Source: Parapedobacter koreensis (GTDB taxonomy: Bacteria > Bacteroidota > Bacteroidia > Sphingobacteriales > Sphingobacteriaceae). Taken from it: 64,000 nucleotides of DNA. Positions 37,525 to 45,768 of this stretch are shown here, in pieces. Within the stretch, counting starts at the first letter, position 1. Every line of letters starts with the position of its first letter. The notes under the pieces were generated by a model that made no database searches, was not told the origin of the DNA, and was given only the letters and a program-made list of their open reading frames with translations. Position numbers and translations under genes: made by a program. The stretch covers positions 124,001 through 188,000 of the forward strand of contig NZ_FNZR01000002.1 of NCBI RefSeq assembly GCF_900109365.1, read 5' to 3'.

Positions 37525-37810
37525 GATTTAACTGAATTAAATTGTTACTACTTGCCCACCTCGTGTGGGCTTTCGCAACAAAAGTCTTATGGAAATCGAA
37601 GCGTTATGGGAAAGTGGAATTCAGCGGAATTAGTTGGCAGTGAGTGGCGATTAGACACTCAAAAATTAGTATTTTAGCAAATAATTGAATCAAGCAAAAC
37701 TTTTAAGTGTTTCAAAACTGATTTGAACTTTACTTATTGTTAATCGCTCATTTTTCATGGTAGAAATTATAGGACTTTTATGTTCCTGAATAACTTGGAA
37801 TTATTACTTT
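37525..37810. other. Divergent region between traE and the SIR2-pAgo gene
   Basis: A 286-base gap without a gene. GCCCAC (37554-37559) pairs with GTGGGC (37565-37570), a small hairpin upstream of traE. The remainder must contain the promoter of the SIR2-pAgo gene. GC content falls abruptly from here into the defence gene, marking the left edge of the inserted cargo. Confidence 0.5.
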
Positions 37811-40800
37811 ATGACGGAAAATATACAACTTGAATATGATGCCTTTTTAAGGTCATTTAAAAGAAATGTGGATGTTCCACATTCATTTTTATTAGGTGCA
37901 GGAGCTTCAATTAGTTCTGGAATTCAATCTGCATACGATTGTATTTGGGAATGGAAGAAGGATATCTATCTTTCGAAAAATATAAATTCCGCAGAGTTTT
38001 ATAAAAACTACAAAAATGAATCTGTCCGAAAGAGCATTCAAAACTGGTTAGACAATCAAGGAGAATATCCTCCTATAGATTCTCCTAATGAATATTCTTT
38101 TTATGCCGAAAAAGCTTATCCTATTGCCGATGATAGACGGAAATATTTTTTCAGTCTCATTGAAAATAAAGAACCCTATATCGGATATAAATTACTTTGC
38201 ACGTTAGCTGAACATAACATTGTCAAATCCGTTTGGACGACAAATTTTGATGGGTTAATTGTTCGTTCAGCACATCAGAATAAACTGACACCAATAGAGG
38301 TAACATTAGATAACGCTGATAGAATTTATAGAAATCAAAGTAGTAAAGAGTTGCTAACTATCGCCTTACATGGTGATTACAAATTCTCTACTCTGAAGAA
38401 TACGGAAAAGGAGTTAGACAATCAAAATGATACTTTTATAGAGCATTTTTCTAATTATCACATTGATAAAAATCTAATAGTGTTAGGCTATAGTGGCAGA
38501 GATAAGTCTCTTATGGACGCAATTTTTATGGCGTTCTCCAAAAAAGGCTCTGGTAGATTATATTGGTGTGGATTTGGTGACCAAATAAATAAAGAAGTAT
38601 CTGATTTGATTTCAAAAATCAGGAAGTCGGGACGAGAAGCATATTACATATCAACTGATGGTTTCGATAAGACCTTAATACATTTATCAAAATCGGCATT
38701 TGAGGGAAATTCTGAAATTGAGCAACAAATCCAAAAAGCTCTGGAGTCCTCAAAAGATGAAGAATATTTTAAAACAGAGTTTAGCCTAAATATTAAGAAA
38801 ACGGATAAATACATAAAAAGCAACCTTCATGCTGTTACATTTCCAAAAGAAGTTTTTCAGTTTGAGATAGATTATAAAGATGAAAGACCGTGGAGTTTTT
38901 TAAAGGAAATAACAAAGGAAACAAGTATATGTGCAGTACCTTTTAAAGGTAAGGTCTATGCTATCGGAACGTTAACAGACATAGATAAAGTTTTCAAAGC
39001 ACACCTAAAAACGGAAATAAAAAGAGAGCCTATTTCAAAATATGATGTAGAAAATGTTTCTGCCTTTCAGTCTTTAATGTTAAAAGCAGTCTTGAAATAT
39101 ATTGTCAACAAGTATGAAATAGACACGAATTTCAAGGGTAAAATTTGGTTAAAATCTATCGTTGGTAAATACGATGAGATTAACATACACAAGGCATTGT
39201 TTCTTTCGTTTTACTTCGATAAAAACAGCAAATTTGCATATTTATCTTTCGTTCCTGCCGTTCATCTTACTTCTAATAACGAGATTTCAAAACAGCATAA
39301 ACAATCGATAAGTAAAGGGCAATTAGAAAAATTATACAACAATAAATATGATGAATTATTGAGTTTTTGGAATGGAATTATATTTCCAGAAAGGAATTTA
39401 AAATTCGAATATCCCGAAAAGTCGGGAACTGGATTTGAGTTTCAAATATCTTCCAATACTGCATTTGGTGAAATTAATGTTTTAGACCCAAATTTTCGGA
39501 CATATAATCCGAATAATTATAACAAAAGGCAAACCCAATTTAGAGGTGTTCAGTTTTTAGAACCACAGTTGATGTTCCGAAATGTTGCATCAGATATCGA
39601 ATTCAAAGATTATCACCCGATGAGAGGTTTAGTCAATAATAGGCCTTTTGATGTCAATTTAAATGGATTAGTCTATTCGACGGAGGTAAATCTCACCGTC
39701 ATATGCGGTAGAAATTATGCTGACAAACTATTTGATTTCCTTTCAGAATTAAATTCAAAGCATGCGCCAGAAAACAACAATTCTGACTATTTAATCGAAT
39801 ATCCTGGTTTTTTATCTACATACAATTTACCCATAAATATACCGAATGCTGATAATAGCGAAAAATGGGTAGATATTAATTTTAAAGCGGATAGTGTGGA
39901 GGAAAATCATACAAATGCTTTGAAATTAGCAAGATTGATAACATCGAGAATAGAACAATTAGCGAATACTCAAAGTGTGGGACCTGTCGTGATATTTATT
40001 CCCAATGAATGGCAACCATTTGAGAATTACACTAATCAAGGTGAAACTTTTGACTTACATGATTACGTCAAGGCATTTTCTGCTTCCAAAGGCGTTACTA
40101 CACAATTAATAAGAGAGGAGACATTAGATGATAAATTGAAGTGTCAAATTTATTGGTGGCTTTCACTATCCTTTTACGTTAAATCACTTAGAACACCTTG
40201 GCTGTTATATGGTCAAGAGAAAAACACAGCTTATGCAGGAATTGGGTATAGTATTTCACATAGGGGAGATAAATCTGAAATTGTTATCGGTTGTAGTCAT
40301 ATTTACGATTCTAATGGTCAAGGGTTAAAATATAGGCTTTCAAAAATTGATAATTATTTTTTAGATAATCAAAATAACCCTTATCTGTCTTTTAAGGAAG
40401 CTTTTCAATTTGGGGTATCAATCCATGAACTATTTTATCAGTCGATGGACAAAGTACCTGAAAGAGTGGTGATACACAAAAGAACCAAGTTTACGGAGGA
40501 TGAAATTAACGGTATAAAAGCAAGTCTTAATAAAGCTGGAATAAAAAAGATTGACCTTATAGAAATAAACTACGAAGCAGATGCACGGTTCTTAGCAATG
40601 AGTGTGTATCAGAATAATTTACAAATTGACAAATTCCCAATCTCAAGAGGTACTTGCATTGTAACAAATAAACATACAGCTCTGTTATGGACACATGGTA
40701 TAGTACCTTCTGTACGACAACCTAACTATAAATTTTATTTAGGGGGTCGGAGTATCCCTGCACCGATAAAAATAATTAAGCATTATGGTGAATCGAATAT

Positions 40801-40969
40801 AGATATTATTGCGAGAGAAATATTAGGATTAACTAAGATGAATTGGAACTCTCTTGATTTATATTCTAAACTTCCTGCGACAATTGATTCATCAAATCAG
40901 ATTGCTCGAATTGGTAAACTGCTTTCAAGATTTGAGGGAAAATCGTATGATTATAGACTTTTTATATAA
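37811..40969 (+). CDS. Single-chain SIR2-APAZ-short Argonaute (SPARSA-type)
   Basis: A 1052-residue defence fusion. The SIR2 domain at about 20-290 has LLGAGASISSG (27-37), TTNFDG (143-148), ALHGDY with catalytic-position His187, and LIVLGYSGRD (222-231). An APAZ-like region follows (about 330-560). MID and PIWI regions end the protein (about 620-1050; NLTVICGRNYADKLFDFL, PERVVIHKRTKFTEDEING). The PIWI lacks an evident catalytic DEDX set (AGIGYSISHRGD where a catalytic Asp is expected), as in short pAgos. Known SPARSA systems (usually two proteins) degrade NAD+ after guide-directed recognition of invader DNA. AT-rich and opposite to the tra genes, it is inserted between traE and traD. Confidence 0.85.
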   Translation: MTENIQLEYDAFLRSFKRNVDVPHSFLLGAGASISSGIQSAYDCIWEWKKDIYLSKNINSAEFYKNYKNESVRKSIQNWLDNQGEYPPIDSPNEYSFYAEKAYPIADDRRKYFFSLIENKEPYIGYKLLCTLAEHNIVKSVWTTNFDGLIVRSAHQNKLTPIEVTLDNADRIYRNQSSKELLTIALHGDYKFSTLKNTEKELDNQNDTFIEHFSNYHIDKNLIVLGYSGRDKSLMDAIFMAFSKKGSGRLYWCGFGDQINKEVSDLISKIRKSGREAYYISTDGFDKTLIHLSKSAFEGNSEIEQQIQKALESSKDEEYFKTEFSLNIKKTDKYIKSNLHAVTFPKEVFQFEIDYKDERPWSFLKEITKETSICAVPFKGKVYAIGTLTDIDKVFKAHLKTEIKREPISKYDVENVSAFQSLMLKAVLKYIVNKYEIDTNFKGKIWLKSIVGKYDEINIHKALFLSFYFDKNSKFAYLSFVPAVHLTSNNEISKQHKQSISKGQLEKLYNNKYDELLSFWNGIIFPERNLKFEYPEKSGTGFEFQISSNTAFGEINVLDPNFRTYNPNNYNKRQTQFRGVQFLEPQLMFRNVASDIEFKDYHPMRGLVNNRPFDVNLNGLVYSTEVNLTVICGRNYADKLFDFLSELNSKHAPENNNSDYLIEYPGFLSTYNLPINIPNADNSEKWVDINFKADSVEENHTNALKLARLITSRIEQLANTQSVGPVVIFIPNEWQPFENYTNQGETFDLHDYVKAFSASKGVTTQLIREETLDDKLKCQIYWWLSLSFYVKSLRTPWLLYGQEKNTAYAGIGYSISHRGDKSEIVIGCSHIYDSNGQGLKYRLSKIDNYFLDNQNNPYLSFKEAFQFGVSIHELFYQSMDKVPERVVIHKRTKFTEDEINGIKASLNKAGIKKIDLIEINYEADARFLAMSVYQNNLQIDKFPISRGTCIVTNKHTALLWTHGIVPSVRQPNYKFYLGGRSIPAPIKIIKHYGESNIDIIAREILGLTKMNWNSLDLYSKLPATIDSSNQIARIGKLLSRFEGKSYDYRLFI

Positions 40970-41004
40970 CTTCTTAATCAAGACCAAATAATAAGGGAGC
41001 TTGC

Positions 41005-41643
41005 TCACACAAACTCCCCAATGTCGAAATCCTCTAAATCACTTTTCCGCAAATCGGGAGAACTGAAATCCGTTCCGGCGGAGAGGCTCTTGTCCAACAA
41101 CTCTGCAATCTTCCGTGAAGCCCCATCCATTGAGTTTTCGAGCAGACTTAACAATTCAGTTCCCTGTAATCGCTGAACTATATCCACCGCTTTCTGTTGC
41201 TGGGCAGGTTCAAGTGTATCTTGCTCCAACCATGCCCCCACGGTCGTCAGTTCATCAAAGGTAACCCCTGTGGCAAACTCATTGTCGCTGTCCTCAAACC
41301 CGTATTCATCCCATTCGTCTGCCTCATTTTCAAAATCGGACATATTCCCGAAATCTTCATCCGGCTCTCCCTCAATCTGCGGATTTTCCAATCCAACACC
41401 TATCCCGTAGGTTTCTGTACCAAAATTATCCGCTATCCAGTCACGTTCGCCCGATTGTCTCTTTGTGGCATTCGGTGGCAAGGTGTGGCGTTCCACAGGC
41501 TTCGGAAGCCCCATAATATCCGGCAGGTCTGAACTTTTCTTTTCCGGCTTTATTTTCCTGTGGACGTTCTTATGGATGACCACCTTATCTTTCAGCAAAA
41601 GGATGATGACGATAATAAGGCATATTACAATCAATGTTTCCAT
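41005..41643 (-). CDS. traD: Conjugal transfer protein TraD
   Basis: A 212-residue protein with one N-terminal membrane helix (LIVICLIIVIILLLKDKVV) and a long acidic cytoplasmic part (GEPDEDFGNMSDFENEADEWDEYG). It is identified as TraD of Bacteroidota elements by this pattern and by place after the DUF3408 genes. The inverted pair GGGAG...CTCCC (40995-41018) overlaps its stop and can terminate both this gene and the SIR2-pAgo gene. Confidence 0.8.
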   Translation of the reverse strand: METLIVICLIIVIILLLKDKVVIHKNVHRKIKPEKKSSDLPDIMGLPKPVERHTLPPNATKRQSGERDWIADNFGTETYGIGVGLENPQIEGEPDEDFGNMSDFENEADEWDEYGFEDSDNEFATGVTFDELTTVGAWLEQDTLEPAQQQKAVDIVQRLQGTELLSLLENSMDGASRKIAELLDKSLSAGTDFSSPDLRKSDLEDFDIGEFV

Positions 41644-41645
41644 AG

Positions 41646-41921
41646 CTATAATATTGGCTTTTGCTTGTCGGCGTAGATAATCTTTATTTCGTCTCCGAAC
41701 TCCTCAAAGTGGTGTTTCAGTACACTGTGCAGGTAATCGGTAAGCGTAATTTCTCCCTCTCCGAGCAGAAAGACAATACGGGATAATTTCTTATGAAAAT
41801 CGGGGCTTATATAGACCGATTTTCCGCACCTTGCCACGACCCCTGTCGGTCTTAAAAATGCCGATTTGTAATGCGCTTTGCGCAATACCTTTTCCGGTTG
41901 TTTTTGCTGTGTCTTGTTCAT
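41646..41921 (-). CDS. DUF3408-type conjugal transfer protein (TraC-like)
   Basis: A 91-residue basic protein with KSVYISPDFHKKLSRIVFLLGEGEITLTDYLHSVLKHHFEEF, the ribbon-helix-helix-like DUF3408 pattern. It is paralogous to the next gene upstream (compare KSIYIRQEYHERLSRIVQVIGE). Both probably bind DNA near the origin with TraA. It is two bases from traD and 11 bases from the upstream gene. Confidence 0.82.
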   Translation of the reverse strand: MNKTQQKQPEKVLRKAHYKSAFLRPTGVVARCGKSVYISPDFHKKLSRIVFLLGEGEITLTDYLHSVLKHHFEEFGDEIKIIYADKQKPIL

Positions 41922-41932
41922 AATCGAATACT

Positions 41933-42367
41933 TTAAAAAATGGGTTTAAACTTATTGTTGAAATCATCGGTGATGGCTTTCTCGAACTGTTCAAAATGAT
42001 GTTCGAGAATATTGTCCAAATAGGCATATAGGGGTATCTTATCTTCCCCTATAACCTGCACGATACGGGAAAGCCGTTCGTGGTATTCCTGCCGGATGTA
42101 GATGCTCTTATCACCACGGCGTGTCATGGTATGGCTGTTGAGGAAACGCTCGCCATAGCCCGTATCGGAAGCCCTCTTTTGTCGGGTACGTTCTTTGGCT
42201 ACGGGCTTTTCCGTTGGCTTTTCCGTTGGCATTTCCTTTGTCGGCTCTGCGTTCGGCTCTTGCGGTGCTACCGCCTGTTGGGGCTTCTTTGTTTCGCCCG
42301 CCATGATGGACATGAGATATGCCTCGTCAATCGGAGCATTCGGCTTTTTCTTGTTTTCATTCTCCAT
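41933..42367 (-). CDS. DUF3408-type conjugal transfer protein (TraB-like)
   Basis: A 144-residue protein: a disordered Pro/Glu/Lys-rich first half (QAVAPQEPNAEPTKEMPTEK) and a C-terminal DUF3408 domain (about 85-140, SIYIRQEYHERLSRIVQVIG ... YLDNILEHHFEQFEKA). It lies between traA and the shorter paralogue, typical of the traA-traB-traC order. Confidence 0.82.
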   Translation of the reverse strand: MENENKKKPNAPIDEAYLMSIMAGETKKPQQAVAPQEPNAEPTKEMPTEKPTEKPVAKERTRQKRASDTGYGERFLNSHTMTRRGDKSIYIRQEYHERLSRIVQVIGEDKIPLYAYLDNILEHHFEQFEKAITDDFNNKFKPIF

Positions 42368-42372
42368 AGCGG

Positions 42373-43140
42373 TTACAGTTTGACGGTTCTTAGAAATTCA
42401 CTGATGAACAAGTCCAAGCCGGAGGCTTTCATCAATCTTTTGTCGGGGGGCAATAGTGTGGAGCGGAAGACGGTCTTTGCCGTTGCCTCGCTTTCCTTGC
42501 GGAAGCGTTTGCTATCGGCAATGCGTGTTTCCATTGCTTGCAGTCCGACCTCGTTAATGACATTGCCGTAGATTTCGTACAGTTGCGATTTTTCCCTGCC
42601 ATCGACCATGTTCCAAAACAGCCGTATGGTTTCGATGGAGGTCTGCCCGTGTTTCATAAGGACATTGGTCAGCACATCGGTAAAGCTCAATGTGCTTTCC
42701 ATGACCACACGGTCTGCCGTAATGGGCGAAAAGATGTGGTGCATTCCTGCCAGTGTGTTCAGCAAGCCCGAAGTGTTCACCGTTCCGGTCAAATCAAAGA
42801 AAACCACATCCACGGGAATGGTCGAGGACTGTATGAATGCTTCCGCATCCGTTAGGGCATTGTCAGCCTTGCTTTGCAGTACCGGATAGGCTTTCTTGTT
42901 GATGGTGGAAAATTGGCGGTGTGCCAGTTTTTTCAGCACCTCGTTCTGCATGACCGCTTTCAAATCCCGTTCCCTCATTTGGCAGATGCTGTGCTGTGGA
43001 TAGTCACAGTCAAAGACGGCTACATTATAACCCATTTGGTAATGGAGTATGCTTGCCGTAACCGTTGTAAACGTACTTTTTCCAACGCCCCCTTTTTGGC
43101 TTGAAAAAGCAATGAATTTTGTCCTGTTTGTTGCTTCCAT
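42373..43140 (-). CDS. traA: ParA-family ATPase TraA
   Basis: A 255-residue Walker-type ATPase with deviant Walker A FSSQKGGVGKSTFTT near the N-terminus, switch FDCDYPQHS and VFFDLTGTVNT. It is the first gene of the tra operon and probably positions the element or relaxosome. ATG 43140 (MEATNRTKFIAFSS) places the P-loop normally; the ATG at 43218 would add 26 residues of low-quality sequence. It is divergent from mobA across the probable origin region. Confidence 0.9.
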   Translation of the reverse strand: MEATNRTKFIAFSSQKGGVGKSTFTTVTASILHYQMGYNVAVFDCDYPQHSICQMRERDLKAVMQNEVLKKLAHRQFSTINKKAYPVLQSKADNALTDAEAFIQSSTIPVDVVFFDLTGTVNTSGLLNTLAGMHHIFSPITADRVVMESTLSFTDVLTNVLMKHGQTSIETIRLFWNMVDGREKSQLYEIYGNVINEVGLQAMETRIADSKRFRKESEATAKTVFRSTLLPPDKRLMKASGLDLFISEFLRTVKL

Positions 43141-43181
43141 TTCTATTCTATTTTTAAGTTTCTGTTTCCGTGGACTACCTG

Positions 43182-43430
43182 CCGTCCTGCATGGAGCAGG
43201 GCTTTCATCCCTGCACACTGTCCGTCAGTCTTGATACAATTCCGTCTGTCGGACTTGCCCTCATTCGTTCAGTCAGCCATGCCGTCATTCCGGCTTTCAT
43301 ACAGGCAAGACCGATGGCTTGCCTATCGTCCTGCCTGTTGGAACGGCTACTGGATAGTTTTCATGCCGTCCGGTATTCGTGCCTGCCGAGCGGAACGCCG
43401 TCATGTGTTCCGGCATTCCTGCGCTCCGTC
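43182..43430. repeat. Spaced CCGTC motifs
   Basis: CCGTC occurs on the plus strand at 43182, 43222, 43242, 43282, 43366, 43398 and 43426. The first four are 40, 20 and 40 bases apart, close to whole helical turns on one DNA face. They may be binding sites for TraA/TraB-type proteins, or a chance enrichment; see findings. Confidence 0.4.
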
Positions 43431-43662
43431 TTTCACAACTGCCATCGGGAGCGGATGCCTGCAAACAGGCTTGCGTGACTGATAGCGCAAAGAAGCAGGT
43501 TATTCCGTTCCATTGATTTAAAGCGGTAATCCACGGCATTTTTTGGCAATGTTTGGTCGTGGCGGATAGGTCAATGCTTTGAAAAAGCTACCCTTACTTT
43601 GTAAGGGCTTAAATGCAAAGGGTGAATGGAAAAATCATTGGAGAATGGAAGTTATGGGCGGA

Positions 43663-43727
43663 ACGGCGCAAAGCCGTTTTTTTCCGCTTTACCCAATCCG
43701 CATCCGCCGATAGGCGGACGGATTTTC
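43663..43727 (+). terminator. Two strong hairpins before the oriT candidate
   Basis: ACGGC-GCAAA-GCCGT (43663-43677) is followed by a T-run and reads as an intrinsic terminator on the plus strand. A second hairpin, AATCCG-cat-CCGCC-gata-GGCGG-a-CGGATT (43695-43724), follows and is itself followed by TTTC. They may insulate mobA from upstream transcription. Confidence 0.6.
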
Positions 43728-43743
43728 TGTTCACCCGAACAGA

Positions 43744-43797
43744 GCAAGTTATGTTTTGAGATGCTCGAAATAAATTCCGCACCTCAAAACCACTTGC
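43744..43797. other. Candidate origin of transfer (oriT)
   Basis: A two-part inverted repeat: GCAAGT (43744-43749) and GTTTTGAG (43753-43760) pair with CTCAAAAC (43783-43790) and ACTTGC (43792-43797) around a 22-base centre. It lies 83 bases upstream of mobA/mobB, the usual position of oriT next to the relaxase genes. Function is inferred from position and symmetry only. Confidence 0.5.
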
Positions 43798-43879
43798 CCT
43801 TGCAGGGGGCTGAAAACCGCTCCGAAGTCGCAGTTTATAGTAATTAACTAAAGTTGAGCTCGCTGAAGCTCGGTTATTA

Positions 43880-44329
43880 ATGGATTTAGATATGGAAGAC
43901 AACAGAAGAAACCGAACAAACAAAGTTGGTCGCAAGCCTAAGAAAGACCCTGCCATCCACCGTTATTCGATTAGTCTCAACGACATGGAAAATGCACAGT
44001 TCCTTACGTTGTTCGAGCAATCGGGAATGAAAGTAATGGCGCATTTTATTACAGCCTGTATCTTTCAGAAGCCAGTCAAAACCGTAAAAATTGACATGGA
44101 TGCAGTCGATTTTCATACGAGGCTCACCAATTTTTACAGCCAGTTCAGAGCGGTTGGCGTGAATTACAACCAAATCGTGAAGATACTTTACCGCAATTTC
44201 TCGGAGAAAAAGGCATCGGCTTATCTCTTTAAACTGGAAAAGCAGACGGCAGAAATGGCGGACTTATGCCGGAAAGTGATTGAACTAACACAGGAATTTG
44301 AAAAAGAACACCTGCAAAAACACAGATAA
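43880..44329 (+). CDS. mobA: Mobilisation protein MobA (relaxosome accessory)
   Basis: A 149-residue basic DNA-binding protein with a ribbon-helix-helix-type beginning (KKDPAIHRYSISLNDMENAQFLTLFEQSG) and a C-terminal helical region (NYNQIVKILYRNFSEKKASAYLFKLE). The VGVNYNQIVK element is typical of MobA/MobC-type relaxosome helpers, which bind oriT and assist nicking. A second in-frame ATG at 43892 (MEDNRRN) is possible. The relaxase gene starts one base after its stop. Confidence 0.85.
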   Translation: MDLDMEDNRRNRTNKVGRKPKKDPAIHRYSISLNDMENAQFLTLFEQSGMKVMAHFITACIFQKPVKTVKIDMDAVDFHTRLTNFYSQFRAVGVNYNQIVKILYRNFSEKKASAYLFKLEKQTAEMADLCRKVIELTQEFEKEHLQKHR

Positions 44330-44330
44330 G

Positions 44331-45617
44331 ATGATAGCAAAGATTGGAAAGGGTGAGAATTTGTACGGTGCTATTTCCTATAACCAAAAGAAGATTGACA
44401 GCGAAAACGGACAGGTTCTGTTGTTGAACAGAATGCCCGAAACGTTGGATAATACCTATTCGACCGCTTACCTGCACCAGTGTTTTGAGCCGTATCTGTC
44501 CGCAAATATCAAAACAGAAAAGCCAGTGCGCCACATATCGCTGAACCCTGATCCTGCGGACAGGGTCAGCGATGGGCAGTTCGTAAAAATGGCGCAGGAG
44601 TACATGGAGGGTATGGGTTATGGCAACCAACCTTATATCGTTTTTAAGCATACCGATATTGAACGCACCCATATCCATATCGTAACGATCTGTGTGGGTT
44701 TGGACGGCAAGAAGCTACCGGACAGTTACGACCATCCACGTTCGATGGCAATCTGTCGGGATTTGGAACAAACGTACAATCTTATACCTGCCACGGAAAA
44801 ACAGCGCACCGGAAACGAGCAGGTATTCCGTCCGGTGGATTACAGAGCCGGAGACGTTAAGAGCCAAATCGCTTCGGTGGTGCGACACCTGCCGAAGTAT
44901 TACGGGTACGCAAGCCTCGGAGCATACAACGCCTTGCTTTCACTTTTCAATATTACGGCAGAGGAAGTCAAAGGGGAATTGCACGGACAGCCTAAAAACG
45001 GGCTTGTCTATTTTGCATTGAACGAACAGGGAGAAAAAGCGAGCAATCCATTTAAAGCATCCCTTTTTGGCAAACAGGCAGGACTGGACGAACTGCAAAA
45101 CCAATTTGCAAAGGCTAAGCAGAAAATGAAAGCCGACCCTGTAAGAGCCGTACTCAAAAGCACCATTGAAGTGGCGATGGACACCGCCACTAATGAAGCC
45201 GATTTTAAAAAGCAACTGTTGGAGCAGGGCATCAATGCCGTGGTACGGCGAAACGATGAGGGGCGTATATATGGTATGACTTTTATCGACCATGAAAGCC
45301 GTACCGTTTGGAACGGTTCAGCTTTGGGCAAAAACCTATCGGCTAATGTCTTTAATGATTGGTGGAACGGGCAGGCGGTCGGGCAACGCCAAGAAGCTGA
45401 AAAAGCAACCTCACAAAATCCGCCATCGACCGCAGAGAAAGAGGAAGCCCATGCACTTTTTAACTTCCTTAATAAAGAACAGCAGACCAATGATTTGTTG
45501 ATAGACGGATTGGGAGGGCTATTGCCGGAAGCACAGGGCGAAGACTACGAGGAACAGGCATTTGCCAACCGCATGAAGAAAAAGAAGAAACACAGAAAAC
45601 GGGGAAGACAACAATAG
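44331..45617 (+). CDS. mobB: Relaxase MobB
   Basis: A 428-residue relaxase of the MOBP-like Bacteroidota family that nicks oriT and pilots the strand into the recipient. The histidine motif is HTDIERTHIHIV (about residues 106-117), with an upstream candidate Tyr in NLYGAISYNQKK near the N-terminus. The C-terminal part (from about 230) is charged and helical. ATG 44331 (MIAKIGKGENLYG) follows the mobA stop by one base and gives the family start; the earlier in-frame ATG at 44298 lies inside mobA. Confidence 0.93.
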   Translation: MIAKIGKGENLYGAISYNQKKIDSENGQVLLLNRMPETLDNTYSTAYLHQCFEPYLSANIKTEKPVRHISLNPDPADRVSDGQFVKMAQEYMEGMGYGNQPYIVFKHTDIERTHIHIVTICVGLDGKKLPDSYDHPRSMAICRDLEQTYNLIPATEKQRTGNEQVFRPVDYRAGDVKSQIASVVRHLPKYYGYASLGAYNALLSLFNITAEEVKGELHGQPKNGLVYFALNEQGEKASNPFKASLFGKQAGLDELQNQFAKAKQKMKADPVRAVLKSTIEVAMDTATNEADFKKQLLEQGINAVVRRNDEGRIYGMTFIDHESRTVWNGSALGKNLSANVFNDWWNGQAVGQRQEAEKATSQNPPSTAEKEEAHALFNFLNKEQQTNDLLIDGLGGLLPEAQGEDYEEQAFANRMKKKKKHRKRGRQQ

Positions 45618-45768
45618 CTTTTTTGACCATCAATGACCAGGATTAACATCTTGGTCATCGTGGTTTTTAAATACTGTCAAACAAAGCCACCAAAAGCCAT
45701 CCTAAACCGCTTTGGATATGCCCTTTTAAATACCCTCTAAATTTCCTGCATCACTAAAATTTTTTGTT

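Larger units (their letters stand above)
43141..43879. other. 740-base traA-mobA intergenic region, no gene
   Basis: A long non-coding region between divergent traA and mobA, dense in inverted repeats. It includes GTCCGTCAG (43220-43228)/CTGTCGGAC (43246-43254), AGGCAAG/CTTGCCT (43303-43324), GCCTG-CAAA-CAGGC (43457-43470), CCCTTAC-TTT-GTAAGGG (43591-43607) and the large oriT-like dyad at 43744-43797. The several open frames in it have no protein-like features. Confidence 0.7.

Noticed and set aside
43170-43539. Several overlapping open frames of 60-100 codons in the traA-mobA gap.
   Set aside because: Cys/Ser/Pro-rich translations without family likeness; the region is better explained as a structured origin/control region.
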